This document shows, one piece after another, positions 1 to 12,019 of a stretch of 64,000 nucleotides of DNA (position 1 is its first letter; every line of letters begins with the position of its first letter). Made by a program: the position numbers and the translations under genes. The DNA comes from Symbiodinium natans. Its lineage: Eukaryota > Sar > Dinophyceae > Suessiales > Symbiodiniaceae. The DNA is taken from contig CAJNDS010000582.1 of the NCBI GenBank assembly GCA_905221605.1, positions 1 to 64,000 on the forward strand, written 5' to 3'. The notes beneath the pieces were generated by a model that had not been told where the DNA came from, did not search any database, and saw only the letters and a program-made list of their open reading frames with translations.

Positions 1-450
<450 letters not shown>

Positions 451-997
451 CTACTCCTCCTTGGCCACTACGACACAGATGACAAGCTGTGCTCGTCAGA
501 ATTGCCGCTTCGTTTTCGTAAGGCTGTGTGGAACGGACTTCACTGCGAAAGAGGGGGCGCCTGTAGGCAAAGTCTTGGGGTTTACGTCCTTTTCGAAGAA
601 CTTCATCCCGAGCTAGAATGTTTTTCTTGATGCGATTGTGCATATCACGCCAACCCGCTTGAGATTGCCGAGGTTAGTACCGGTTTTACACTGCTGAAGC
701 ATTGTGCAAGGTGCTCTGAAAGGCCCTGAAGTGATTTTTGCGTTTGTTGGGGGTCCGGGGGTTTTCTCTCATTGAGTTTCCCTGTCTTCTTAGAAGACGT
801 GGTTTTTCGTAAGAAGGTCTACTTGGCCTGAACGGATTTTACTTAAGCTCGCTGTTTGCAAAGATTTTAGCACCGCACGCTCTGCTGCAACGGTTCTCGC
901 TGCCGATGAGCGAAGGGAATTGCGCTGTTGTCTGCAGATGGTGTGGGTAAGAGTGTCGCTGCCGCCGCTATAGCTGATGGAATTAGGCGCCCCATAA

Positions 998-1213
998 TGC
1001 AAGTGGTATCTTGAGGATGAGTCAATCACTGCTTCTGGGTCGGGCGCTGGGTCTCAGATGCCTATCACCAATCCCGTGAAGGGAAGGCCAAAAGCTGTGG
1101 CAAAGGCCGCAACAATCCCCATAACTTCCGAAGAGGAGGAAGGCTTCATTCAAAGCTTTGAAGGTGCGATCCTTGTGAACTATAGGAAGGGAGAAGGTTG
1201 TACCTCGATATAG
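998..1213 (+). CDS. Possible exon or gene fragment, unknown product
   Basis: An open stretch runs from just after a TAA at 995 to a TAG at 1211. It contains an ATG at 1058 and a composition typical of real protein: a basic/Ala segment after the ATG, then an acidic EEEE run, then FIQSFEG. No domain is recognised. A second open frame (about 1223-1513, no ATG start) follows with a similarly protein-like opening (DLATTDDNLATYLNWVKENL). The two could be exons or a frame-shifted remnant of one gene. Support is compositional only. Confidence 0.25.
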   Translation, partial: CKWYLEDESITASGSGAGSQMPITNPVKGRPKAVAKAATIPITSEEEEGFIQSFEGAILVNYRKGEGCTSI

Positions 1214-1513
1214 ACCTGCAGTGTGCTGGTGGATCTGGCCACTACCGACGACAATTTGGCCACCTATTTGAATTGGGTGAAGGAGAATTTGGCAAAGACT
1301 ATGAAAGGCGGAAAACCCCGCTCGCAGGCGATTAACTTTGCAACCTATCTGCGGAGGGTCTCCTTCTCTTCGAGAAGGGCTTTTGCCCGAAGCTGGCTAC
1401 TGGCAACTGAACAGAGGGGTGATTTTGTAGAAAAACACAAACAGCACACAGCACTAGCTGACCCGCACAGCACTTTCGCTCCAAGCACAAACGTGTCTCG
1501 CGTGACTTCTTGA

Positions 1514-3640
1514 GCCTAACTTTCTAGCTGTTCTTCACTTGAGCTCTGCATCTTCCATGCAGACAGTAAGCAACGTTAGGCTGCTCTGCGCTCCGAAAAC
1601 AAACGTGTTGGTTCAAAAGCTCTTCCAGCGGCAAAAACATGTTTGTACATGCACCACAGCTTCAAGACAGTGTTCGGCACATCATGCATGCTTCCATACA
1701 TGACTCAGTGCTGTCATCCCGCTTTACAGGTCAGGATGTCCTCTACATTTCAACCCCCCCTTTCGGGATGACTGCACGTCTCCACCACATTGCTGCTCAG
1801 TTCATTCTCATTGATCTCACATCAGCTTGCGACGTAGCTCACATCCAAAACATCGGCCCACGCACAATGTCCAGAGAAAACCACACCACCAGCCTTTGCT
1901 CGACCAGTTTCACTCCACGTCTTGCGCGTCATCTTGGGCGCGAAGAGGGGGCGAATTCAGAAAAACAGTTTTCGGGGTGAAGGGTTTAGCCGGAGGACGA
2001 GCTCGGAAAACAGGGACAACGAGTTTCAGGAAGTCCGGAAAACTTTGCCTCTGGTACTGGTCATGGGTCTGCTGCTGGTACTCTGCTACTTTCTTTTTCT
2101 TGCTGCTGCCTCGTTTGCATGTGTGTGTGCCTGGGGGAGCAAGTGCTTCTCGTTTGATCGCTCTTGCCGCATGTCGAAAAAACAGTGTGTCTCACTTGTT
2201 TCCTCGGACTGATGCAGGGAGGCATGGGGTGCACGTTGTTTATTCGGATGGGTTGAGTTCGGAGGAACCCTATAGTATACTTAAATGTGTCTAAGCACTA
2301 ACCCTTAAGTCCTAAACCCTAAACAACGCCGAGAGCCGGGTGGCGAGCAGGTTCGGAGCCAAACTTTCCGACAAGAAGGGATGTGGCCCCCATTATCTAT
2401 GGGCCTTTAAGGCTTTTTACACGGCTTTTTAACAAAAAACCGTCGTCTGCCTTTTGGGCGGCTGGCTCGTCTTGGCACGGGGTAAGGGGGAGCCACTGGC
2501 GGTAAGATCACCATGCCTTCAGCGGATGTGTATCCCCCTCTCGGTGAGAAGAGAGGGCGAGAATTTGTGTCGGGCAGATGGGTTTGGCGTCAGGATATGG
2601 CTCAAGGTGCGACGTTCGCGACAAAGCTGAGACTGCTTTCTTGCATGAAACTCAACTCGTAAACCTTGAGCCAAAACCTTTACGCATCAGCATCGGCCCC
2701 TCGATCTTAAACCACCAAACCTAGCACCCTAGCGCTTCAAAGCCCACAGGTGTGGTCGTCCCGCGCATCAGCCTTGAGTGAAATTAATAGATCAACCTGC
2801 AAGGCAGGTGAAAATGCAAACTGGAAAGCATGTTGGCACGTGCCCCTGCAGCAAGATTCGCTGGCCAAGTTGTGCAGTTTGAGGTAATGTTGCTTCTTGC
2901 AACACGATTTGCAATGTTCAATTGAAACTGTTTGTGTTGCCGTTCACTCACTGAATTCTCTACCGTATTCCTGGGCAGGGGGTGTTTCAGGTGTTTCAGG
3001 TGACAGTATTTCAGGTGCAATGTGTGCAACACACATAGGGTGAGAAGAACAGTGGTTGCCTTTGATTGCTCAAGCTGCGCCAGCAGCTGTGTTTCGGGGG
3101 CTCATTCCCCCCTATGGATATTAGTTTGTCAGGGAAAATGGAGTTTGTCAACAACAGAGACTGAAACAAACTTTCTCGGCCATGCACATACACGCACCAT
3201 GGACTACGAGCTTGGCAGCAAGTCTCCCACAACAGGTCTAAACATGTGCCAAGTCCCGAAGCTTGAAACGCAGATGTCAACCCAGAACCCCCCCCCTTTC
3301 TTGTCTTCTTTCGCTGCAATATGGCTTGACGCCGCTTTTTCATGGTGTCAGCAGGCCAGGGTAAGGATCGAGGGTGCGGGGCTGGCCATTGCTTTTATAA
3401 GAAGGACAGCCTTCCAGTCCACAGAGCCCTAAATCCCAACCCCTAAACCCAGAGTATCAGAACTTGGCTGGCCAGGCTTGGTGGCGAGCCTCTGGCTGAT
3501 CTGGGCCAGCCCGGTCGTGGCTCTGCGAGATGTGAATGCCGAGCACTGCCCCAAGCAGGGAAGGGTTTAGGGTTCAGGGTTTAGGGTTGCGGGTCCAAGG
3601 TTTGTTGAAGGTTTGCTAAGCGTTGAGAGTTCAGTGTCCT
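1514..3640. other. Mostly unique DNA, no gene supported
   Basis: Mixed-composition sequence with few telomere-like heptamers (isolated ones near 2305-2325 and 3430-3450). Several overlapping open frames of 80-155 codons exist on both strands (for example 1827-2294 and 3022-3432), but none shows a recognisable domain and most start at non-ATG codons. I see no RNA gene. Confidence 0.6.
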
Positions 3641-3668
3641 GGGTCCTGGGGTTAAGGGTTTGGTTGAG

Positions 3669-3882
3669 ATCCCTAAACCCTAAACCCTAAACCCTAAACC
3701 CTAAACCCTAAACCCTAAACCCTAAACCCTAAACCCTAAAGCCTATACCCTAAACCCTAAACCCTAAAGCCTAAAGCCTAAACCCTAAACCCTAAACCCT
3801 AAACCCTAAACCCTAAACCCTAAACCCTAAAGCCTATACCCTAAACACTAAAGCCTAAACCCTAAACCCTAAACCCTAAACC

Positions 3883-3928
<46 letters not shown>

Positions 3929-4233
3929 ACCCTAAACCCTAAACCCTAAACCCTAAACCCTAAACCCTAAACCCTAAACCCTAAACCCTAAACCTTCGAC
4001 CCAGACTGCGAGACACACAAGGCCGAAAGTGTACGTGCTCAGGGATCCAAAACCAAATCACAGGAGCCCTGAGAGGGACCTTTCAAGAGTCGGGGTCGGG
4101 TTTGGGGCTGAAGGTTCAGAGGTACCCTAAACCCTAAACCCTAAACCCTAGACCCTAAACCCTAAACCCTAAACCCTAAACCCTAAACCCCAAACCCTAA
4201 ACCCTAAACCCTAAACCCTAAACCCTAAACCCT
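3669..4233. repeat. Interstitial telomere-like tracts (CCCTAAA)
   Basis: Two CCCTAAA blocks (3669-3993 and 4123-4233) are separated by about 130 bp of unique DNA. The first contains a homogeneous sub-block of the variant CCCTCAA (about 3880-3931) and scattered AAAGCCT and CCTATAC variants. The repeat strand switches to TTTAGGG shortly downstream (4370-4400). Confidence 0.95.
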
Positions 4234-4239
4234 AGAAAG

Positions 4240-6960
4240 CCCGAGGCTTGAGCAAGATGTCCTGGATCTGTACAAGATGGGGGGGAGCTTGGCCCACCGG
4301 CCGGAGAAGTCCAAGAACGCACCGAGGCCCTAAGCCCTGTTTTGGGTTCAGGGTTTCGGGTTCAGGATTTAGGGTTTTAGGGTTTAGGGTTTGGGGTTTA
4401 GAGCCACCGAATCATCGATTTCGGGCGGTTTCGGGCAGGCCAGGCCTTAAACCCTCAACCCTCGAGGTTGCACAGTTCAACGGTCAAGCCTGTCAAAAGG
4501 TTTTGTTCCTTTGAAAGGCTGAATTTCATGGCGTCGGAGCCCGAATGCAGACTTGTCGGATGCTTGTCCTGCGCATCCAGACTCCAGACTTCCGTCGTAT
4601 GTAGGGTTCCTGGTAGCCTTGATCCTGCACCCCTCATGGTGAAGATCGCCGCTGCTGGGACCCTTGCAGTTCTTGTGCTACCCAGAGCCCGAACCATGAA
4701 CCCGAATCCCTGATTCCGCAAGCCCCTAGACTTGAATCCGCGCGCAATCCCTTTTGCAAACCCAGGGTTCGGCCCCCTGAACGCCCGAGCTCAAGTTGTT
4801 GCTTTGAACGGTTTTAAAACCCCCTGGGCCCAAGTCCCCTATGCCTCTCCCCTCCAAAATTTCAGCTCCAAACCCTAGAAACCCGAAACTTTGAGCCCTA
4901 AATCCTTGAACCAAGATTTCCCCCAAACCCAAAAACCCCTAAGCCAGAGAAGCCGCCCTTGTGCAGACAAAGCATCGTCCCAGAAGCTGCCGCGTCATCT
5001 CCTGTGGGTCGCTTCGATTGCATGTTGCGGCGGTTTAGGGTTTAGGGTTTCGGGTCTGGTTCTTAGTGGGAGTTTTGGCGAATTAGGTATACCCCATGTA
5101 GATTGGTAGATAGACAGAGACACGTAATAAAGAAAAACATATTTAGGAGATGTCGGCTTTGAATACCTTCTGCCTTCAACTGGGGGTGCTTCCGCTTGGC
5201 TATATCATCTTGCCTATTGAGGGCTGAGGAGACCCGAGGTTTGGTGAGAGCTGCGTCGAAACCCTACGCCAGAGCTAGCTTCAAGAGGACTTCAGGATCG
5301 TGTGCAGCATGCTTATGCGAACCAAGGGAAGGAATTGGTTCCATCAGATCGAGATCAGAAGTTCCTGTTGAAAGGTTGTGCAAGGTTGATGTGAAGACAA
5401 CGTAGAGAAACGACAAGGCTTGTCTCAGATGTGTGCATGAGGTTTGACTGCAGGTGAGGGAGGGGGGATGGCAAAGGGAGGAGGGGGGGAGGGAGGGGGG
5501 GGGGGGAAGGGGGGGGGGGGGGGGCAACAAAAGTCGCCCTCCTCAACCCTAAACCCCCGCCCCCAAACCCTCAGCCCTAAACCCTAAGCCCTAAACCCTA
5601 AACCCAAAACCCAAAGCCCTAAGCCCTAAACCCTACGAAGCCTCAAAACGCCCGCAGGGAGCCATCCGATAGAGGAGCCGCAAAGGCGCCCCGGTTTCCA
5701 GCTGGTTTCGATTCTGAGCTCTGCAAACAGGGTTTAGGGTTTAGGATTTAGGGTTTAGGGTTTAGTAGGAGGGCAACCTGGCGGTTGAGGGCTTCCGGTT
5801 TGGGGCCAGTGGTTTGGGGGTTCAGGGTTTTGGGGTTCCCGGGCTTCGTGCTTAGGGTTTAAGGGTGGAAATGGGTGGAAAGCATAGGACATGAGCTCTT
5901 CCCCGGTCCAATCCCTGACAGCCTCGACCCCTAACTCGTCGCGCCCCCGAACTGGCTGAGACCCTGAGCTCCTAAACCCTAAACCCTAAACCCTAAACCC
6001 TAAACCCTAAACCCTAAACCCTAAACCCTAAACCCTAAACCCTAAACCCTAAACCCTAAACCCTAACTCCTAAAGCCTTCAAGCCCGTAAACCTCGAGCT
6101 GATCTCCGGCAGCTGCGACCTAAACATCCCCAAGCCCCAAACCTTGAACCGTCAAGCCTGAACTTTGAATCCCAAACCTTAAACCCCCAAACCCTAAACC
6201 CTAAACCCTAAACCCTAAACCTCAAACTCTTAACCCTAAACCCTAAACCCTAAACCCTAAACCCTAAACCCCAAACTCTGAACCCTAAACCCTAAACCCT
6301 AAACCCCAAACTCTGAACCCTAAACCCTAAACCCTAAACCCCAACCCTAAACCCTAAACCCCAAGCCCCCAAGCCCCCAAATTCCCCAAGCCTCCCCAGC
6401 GCGGCTCAGGGGCGTCCAGCCGTTGGAGCCGACGGGTTCAAAGGCCTGGCCTTCGGGGGGCTTTGAGTTTGGGGTTTAGGGTTTAGGGTTTGGGGTTTGG
6501 GGTTTAGGGTTTAGGGTTTGGGGTTTGGGGTTTAGGGTTCAGGGCGTTTGGAGTTAGTAGGACTTTTGGGCTTTGGGGGTTTGGGGCTTTAGGGTTTAAG
6601 GGGGCTTAGGCGTTTAGGGGTTTCGGTGTAAGAATCCTGCCTCAGGGGTTTCCTGAACGGAGGGTTTAGGGTTTAGGGCTTTGGGGTCGAGGGTTTCGGG
6701 ATTGTTCTACTTTCCCTTTGAGCCTTAATCCCTAAAATTGGGAATTTGGGTTTATCTGGTGTTAGGGGTCCATTCGTCGGGTGTTCAGGGGTTCTGCTTT
6801 TATATGGGGGAGTATACTGTAAATGGATGAGTCGCAGGATTCCCAGCCACTTCTGGCTTAGCTGCTTCATGTTGAGATACACCGCAGGACAACATCTCCG
6901 CCGGGACACTCCAGACCCTAGCTCCAACACCTGGTGTTGTCTCGTCCTCAATTTTTAAAC
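4240..6960. repeat. Mixed telomere-like tracts and short unique spacers
   Basis: CCCTAAA-type blocks lie at about 5543-5635, 5973-6072 and 6177-6380. TTTAGGG-type blocks lie at 5030-5050, 5728-5766 and 6470-6545. A poly-G/GGGA tract occupies 5458-5523 and gives a proline-rich minus-strand frame that I do not call a gene. No coding signal is recognised before the TPM gene. Confidence 0.85.
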
Positions 6961-6994
6961 GGGCTGTCTTCCGGACAGTGCCTGACGCATTGCC

Positions 6995-8884
6995 ATGCTA
7001 CCTGGTGTTGCATCTCTGGGGGTTAATTGGATGCGCTCCTCCAATGTACCGATGCTTCCGGCAACTCGGGTCTGCTTTCGTCCTCGCCAGCGGCCTATTC
7101 GGGTACGTCTTCGAGTGGACACTGGTGGGCGCATGAAGGTGCCGAGGGGCCGCAAGAAGAGCTCAAAACCCATGGAGTGGGCAAAGGAGACGCGGCTCAC
7201 CCGCTGGCGGCAGCGCGCTGCAGCGACAGCCCTTGCAGTGCTTGTGATGGTTGGAGTGGTGGGAGGTGCTGTGTCCAACTCTCGCGCTGCAGCCCTGCAA
7301 GCACGTCTGGAGCAGCATGGGCAGATTGAGTATGTCTACAAAACGGATACCCCGTTCCGAAAGGCCGAGCGCTTCGTGCGCGCGCCTCAGTCGATCCTGA
7401 ACCGCCGGATTGGATCCCCCCGTGAGATTCCTTCCCCTCGCGCATGGAGGGGCTGGGTCTCGGATACGGCTGGGGTGTTGAGCCCCAGCGCTGTGGGAAA
7501 GATCAACCAGCTGGCCGATGAGATCCAAAGAAGGACGGGGGCTGAAGTGGTGGTCGTCACCGTTCCTGGAGTGTCAGGTGCAGAACAAGACAGGAAGGAG
7601 GTCAAGAGATTTGCCACTCAGCTTTTCAACTCTTGGGGCATCGGGGATCGCTATAAGAACAATGGAGTCTTGGTCTTGGTGTCTACTGGTGACCGTCGCG
7701 TGGAGGTGGAGATCGGAAAGGGCTTGAACGAGGTCTTCAACCGAGATGAGTGGCTACAGCGCATGATCCACTCACAGATCACGCCTTCTTTGCGTCGGAA
7801 CCTCTACGATCAGGGTGTCACCTCTGGCGTCTCAGCCTGCTGCCGACAACTGGAGCGAAGCGACAGGGAGATCTCCTCACCGCAGCGCTGGCGCACCCGA
7901 GCGAATCTGCTGTGGACCGGCAGCGGCTTAGCCGCCGTGGCGGGACTCTTGTTTCGTGGCTCCTGGGCGAAGCCACCGAAGTGCTCGCTGTGTGGTGCGC
8001 GGATGTCCCGCCTGCGGGCCGCGGAAGCGGGGGAGCTGCAACCAGGACAGCGCGCCGAGCTGGAGCTGGGCTCCGTGCAGCACGTGCTGTGCGGCTGTGG
8101 GCGCCCTGGGTGTCAGAAGCGATGGGCTCAGGACACCGGGGTGCGATCGTTTACCGGGGCCCAACGGATAGGCGGAGCGGTGGGCCGCAACCGGAATCTG
8201 AGACTGACACCCAAAGAGGTGCAAGCCGCAACCAGAGACACTTGGCCGTGTCATGCTAAACCCTAAGCCCGAAACCCTTTTGTGTGGATTTAGGGTTTTG
8301 GGTTTAGGAGTTTAGACGGAGCAGGGCCTCCAGTTTCCACAACTTTTGTGACCCCCTACATACCTCTCTCTCTCTCGCTCTGTCTCTCCCCTGAAGCTCT
8401 TTCAGTGGCCTGAGGAAGCCGAAGCTGTGGGCATCCTCTCACAGGTTCAGCGCCTCTCTCGCTTCCGGCCTTGTGCGTCCTGCGGCTTCCGCTGCGCCCT
8501 GACGCGCACGGTGCTGCTGGTGCCGCCGACGACCGTGACACCGGGCTTTCGGGAGGATCTGTGCCGTGGCCGGAGGTCTTGAAGAGGTACTGAGGGTTCT
8601 AGAGTCTCAGGGTAAGCTCGCGTATGTTCACAAGCAGTATGGCACGCATGAACTCGCTTTTGACCTGAACTAGCAACTAGGCTCTGGGAGAATGAGGGTT
8701 CAGATGCGCACAACCTTGTTGGAGGGGTCTTGGGAAGTAATTCCTGAGGACCGAGTGCTACTTCTGCTCGGCCAGCTACAGCAACCAAGTGGTCTTGCCC
8801 GTGCTACCGAAGATGACAAGCTCCGGTGGTGGAGGTGGGGGAGGTGGATCTTCGGATGGCGGTGGCAGTGGTGGGGACTTCTGA
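6995..8884 (+). CDS. TPM-domain (TLP18.3/Psb32/YgcG-like) protein, three exons
   Basis: Proposed join is 6995-8218, 8406-8575, 8749-8884, about 509 residues. The ATG at 6995 opens the frame; M47 is an alternative start. In order: a basic N-terminus, a hydrophobic segment (about 75-93) that could be a signal anchor or plastid/lumen targeting part, and a TPM domain (about 153-286) with typical TGAEVVVVTVPGV, LFNSWGIG, NNGVLVLVS and EVEIGKGL stretches. A second hydrophobic segment (304-322) is followed by a zinc-ribbon-like region (C330, C333, C366, C368, C373). Exon 2 carries a CASCG element. Exon 3 carries CYFC and ends in a Gly/Ser tail with terminal GGDF, the usual end of YgcG-like proteins. 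Known TPM proteins include Psb32/TLP18.3 (photosystem II repair) and bacterial YgcG-like membrane proteins. The exact substrate here is unknown. Family call is strong; splice sites are inferred. Confidence 0.85.
8219..8405 (+). other. Intron 1 of the TPM gene, containing telomere-like repeats
   Basis: The donor AAAGAG|GTGCAAG and the acceptor CTCTTTCAG|TGG join codons in phase 0. A CT-rich tract precedes the acceptor. The middle holds CCCTAA-type then TTTAGGG-type heptamers in opposite orientation. Exon 2 is open in the predicted frame and adds the second CxxC element the family expects. Confidence 0.7.
8576..8748 (+). other. Intron 2 of the TPM gene
   Basis: The donor CGGAG|GTCTTG and the acceptor CCTGAG|GAC are joined in phase 2 (AG+G = Arg), giving a continuous frame into CYFC and the Gly-rich tail. 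The sequence GGTCTTG occurs at the donor and again just upstream of the acceptor, a short direct repeat at both ends. The acceptor has only a weak pyrimidine tract, so an adjacent acceptor is possible. Confidence 0.6.
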
Positions 8885-9475
8885 TGTCCGCGAAAAGGAT
8901 GGTCGTGTTTATGTTAGGGGCTCTGCGCGCTTTGGGATGCTTCTTAGCCCAGAACCGGTTTCAAGGCAGTCCCTGCATGAACTAGATCATGGCTTTGGTT
9001 TCCAGGTTGAAGTCGTCGGGTTGTTTTGATTTTTGCTTTGGGTTCCAGGGTCCTACATCTTGGGCTGTTGAAAGGGGTCAGGCTTTGGAGGAGTAAAGTT
9101 TGCACCTTTGAGGGCCTTTAGTGTTTGGGGTATCTTGGGGGAGTAGACTCGCTAGTGCTGAAAGGGTACAGACACCAGTTGAAACCGACCGTTGGCTGTC
9201 TACCTGGTAGACTCCTGGCCAGGATTCCTCCACGTGCTTCATGGACAAATCCGGATACAGCCGGGCTCCTGGTGATGGCCCCTGAGCGCTGAACCCTGGG
9301 CGCTGAATTCTGAACCCCAAAGCCCCTGAACCCCAAACTCTAAACTGCTCCAGGCTTGGGGGGTGCGAAGGTCGAGACACTCCTCCGTACCCACCCACCT
9401 CTGCCACCGCCCTACTGCCCGGACAATGAACGTCACACGTATATGAAACATAGCTTTTGCCGCTGTCAATGGTTC
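8885..9475. other. Downstream of TPM gene, no gene seen
   Basis: Unique sequence, including 3'-UTR candidates of the TPM gene. Open frames on both strands (for example 9078-9497 minus) have no recognisable domain. One isolated GAGGAGTA (9088-9095) is the reverse complement of the 8-mer enriched in the LINE at 50.4-57.2 kb. Confidence 0.5.
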
Positions 9476-9478
9476 GTG

Positions 9479-9590
9479 TATAGAGTGTTCTTCGCAAACG
9501 CTCGCCAGTGTGTACATTGGGTGTCCTTTTGGGACCAGATCAATAAAACCCTACTTCATACAGCAGCCCACATCTCCCAAATTCAACATC
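9479..9590 (+). repeat. Dispersed repeat D1, copy 1
   Basis: Shares a diverged ~110 bp stretch with 11363-11478: TAGAGTGTT, a CAAACGCT/CATACTTTC segment, TGTGTACATT/TGTATATTT, GTCCTTTT, and AACCCTACTTCATA at the 3' end. The copies differ by substitutions and small indels, as expected of an old dispersed repeat. Confidence 0.6.
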
Positions 9591-9616
9591 CCAAGCCCTG
9601 AGCCCCAGACCCTCCA

Positions 9617-10140
9617 ACCCTAAACCCCAAACCCCAAACCCTAAACCCTAAACCCTAAACCCTAAACCCTAAACCCTAAACCCTGAGCTTTAAATGCTGA
9701 AGAGGTGGCGGCTGCAAGATGGGCGGCTGCTCCTGCTCATCCCTTCAGTTCGTCCACTCAGCCGGTGTAGGGTTCAGGGTTTAGGGTTTAGGGTTTAGGG
9801 TTTAGGGTCCTCCAGGAACGAGGGCTTAGGGGTCCCTGATCTAGGGTCTTTCCAGATGTGGAAGGGTTTTTCGGACCTGCCGGATTAGGGTTTAGGGTTT
9901 AGGGTTTAGGGTTTAGGGATGTTCCCCCCGATATCAACAGTCCTTAGCAGATTCTACTTGGGGGCACTACAATCCCTATTAAGGACTGTTAGCATAAGGG
10001 GAAACATCCCAAGCTCAGGGTTTTTAGCAGGGCTTGCTCAGGTTCGGCTTGTGGGCCTCCAGGCGTTTAGGGTTTAGGGTTGAGGGTGTTAGGGTTTAGG
10101 TTTTAGGGTTTAGGGTTGAGGGTTTAGGGTTTATAGGGCT
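9617..10140. repeat. Telomere-like tracts in both orientations
   Basis: CCCTAAA block at 9617-9685, then TTTAGGG blocks at 9766-9808, 9886-9918 and 10062-10140. A MITE-like element (9916-10010) sits directly against a TTTAGGG tract. Confidence 0.93.
9916..10010 (+). mobile_element. MITE-like element, family M1 (GGGATGTTCCCCC), copy A
   Basis: About 95 bp with inverted ends: GGGATGTTCCCCCC at the left and GGGGAAACATCCC at the right. Inner arms are AACAGTCCTTA and TAAGGACTGTTA. The centre carries ATCCCTATT. No coding capacity. The same architecture recurs at 16855-16965, 31903-31995 and 32114-32210, so this is a non-autonomous repeat family and not a lone hairpin. Confidence 0.75.
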
Positions 10141-10639
10141 TAGGGTACCCGCAGTATGTGAGCTGGTATTGTAGCATTAGGGCTTCATGGGGTTTAGGTC
10201 AGGCTTTCCGCTCAACCCTGAACCCTAACCCCAAAGCCCAACCTGGGTTTAGGGTTCATGGGGTCTTTAGGGTATTTAGGGTATGTAGGGTATTTAATCG
10301 ACAGGGGTCCATCAAATATGTTGCACAACGTTCTGCGAGCACAGAGTTTTGTCAGCGGCTCATATAGGGTTGAGGGTTTAGCAGACGGGCGCGGTTCAGC
10401 AGCAGCTGTTTTGGGGTTGCATAAGTGGCCTAAATTAGGTTGCCATATGTTTTTGCAATGTTTGTGCGGCACTTTCAGCTTGTTCTTAGGGTTAAGGTTT
10501 TAGGTGTTTTTGAGGGTTTCCTTCTGGAATTTGCTTGTTTTGTCTGAACCGTTTCCTCGACGGATCTGCGTACGCAAGTCCGTCGTCTGTGTGCGTTTTG
10601 CTGCATGTCCAGCAACTTGTATGTACAGGGTACTTTCCA

Positions 10640-10830
10640 CTTGATTGCCCAGAGCATCCATGCGCGCACGATAAGAATGTCCATGTCGCCAGCACGTCCA
10701 TAGCCCAAAGCATCGATCCATGCCCACACGACGATAAGCATGTCCGTGTTGCCGGTGCGTCCACTGCCCAGAGCGTCTGTGCCCACACGATAAGAGGCGT
10801 CGATAAGAACCACGTGCGTCATTCCTGGAC
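10640..10830 (+). repeat. Short tandem repeat, ~65 bp unit, about 2.5 copies
   Basis: Diverged units each carry a CACACGATAAG-type segment, a CCGGTGCGTCC/CCAGCACGTCC segment and TAGCCCAAAGC/TGCCCAGAGC. All frames on both strands are locally open, which is why several overlapping open frames occur here. No protein family recognised. Confidence 0.6.
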
Positions 10831-11139
10831 CCTTCTTGACACACTGCATGTACTTTGGTGTTTCGGATGGCTTGGGATCTAAGATTTTTGTCCTGAAGCC
10901 ACCAGTACTGCAAATTACAGGTGATTCCTTCTGAGGAGGTGCGCCCGACGGGAGGGTGTAGGGAGTGGAGTATGTCGGGTTTCGTGTTTAGGGTTTCGGG
11001 TTGCCCGAAGCCCCAAACCCCTGAGTCGCTCCCGGACCTCTTTGCCAAGGCACTGCTACCCGAAGTTTGCGAAGGAGATCCATCGTCCTGCTTGACTTCG
11101 GGCTTGGGAGTCGGGTTTGGGGTTGAAGGTTCAAGGGTA

Positions 11140-11340
11140 CCCTAAGCCCTAAGCCCCAAGCCCCAAACCCTAAACTCTAAACCCTAAACCCTAAACCCTA
11201 AACCCGAAAGCCCACCTAGGACCCCGTAGACCAGGCCATGCAGCGTAGGCCCATATGGGGGTTAACGACATTGCGGCGTACCTTCCTTGGGGTCCTTACT
11301 ACAAGGGGATCCTAGGGTTTAGGGTTTAGGGTTTTAGTTT
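11140..11340. repeat. Telomere-like tracts flanking a short unique spacer
   Basis: CCCTAAA/CCCTAAG block at about 11147-11205 and TTTAGGG at 11313-11336. The spacer carries TACCTTCCTTGGGGTCCTT, which resembles a segment at 16229-16250 and so is probably another dispersed repeat. Confidence 0.75.
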
Positions 11341-11362
11341 TTCTTGGGGCTTTTGGCGAGCG

Positions 11363-11478
11363 TGTTTAGAGTGTTGCTTTACACATACTTTCGACGAGTG
11401 TATATTTGGGAGTCCTTTTTGGGGACGCTGGGAAAGAACCCTACTTCATATGCGTTTGCTCCCAATTTAGTAGTACGT
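11363..11478 (+). repeat. Dispersed repeat D1, copy 2
   Basis: Second copy of the element described at 9479-9590, in the same orientation and ending in the same AACCCTACTTCATA block. Confidence 0.6.
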
Positions 11479-12010
11479 ACCCCTTGCGGCACCACCCACA
11501 CGAGAGAGTTCTTATGATAGGAACGGCATGAGTTGGAGTTCTTGGCGAGTTTGGACCTATCGTTTCTTTGCTTCCGTAGTGATGAGGGATCCTTGCAACA
11601 TGTTGCAACCTCTTCGAAGCCCATCTGAATTATTCTCCTGGCTTTGCGAGGACGAGAAAGATCAAGATGTTGGCGTTTGTGGCTTAGCAGCACCACGCTC
11701 AGAGAGTCTCTGCTCAGTTTCTCAACCCCAAAGCATATCAGTGTGCTGCGCGCTGACTTCTATTGCTTGTAAGGGAGCTGGCTATCATCGGACAGTACGA
11801 GGAGGAGGAGGAGGAGGCGGAGGAGGAGGAGGAGGAGGAGTGGTAGAAGTAGCACTACTTACTATGGCGAGCACTGCCAATAACAACAGCAAAGCGCATA
11901 GTAGTAGTCATAGTCACGGTCAGAGTAATAATGATTCTGGTCTGTCAAGCCTAAAGCCCTGGTAGACTGCTTCTTTTCGGAAGCCGTGAGGCCGCAAACA
12001 ATCTCTTACA
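11479..12010. other. Unique DNA with GGA-rich tract, no gene supported
   Basis: A plus-strand open frame (11528-11965) runs through an (AGG/GGA)n tract at 11801-11840, giving poly-Gly. There is no recognisable domain and no ATG-linked homology that I can see. Confidence 0.45.
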
Positions 12011-12019
12011 CAGCATAAC

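Noticed and set aside
2581-2610. TATGGCTCAAGG, resembling the end of the dinoflagellate spliced leader
   Set aside because: Only the last ~9 bases (TGGCTCAAG) match; the upstream part of the conserved leader is not present.
3669-3993. A true chromosome end
   Set aside because: Similar tracts in both orientations continue across the window and gene-bearing DNA lies on both sides.
5264-5546. Proline-rich minus-strand frames
   Set aside because: They are the poly-G/GGGA tract read backwards.
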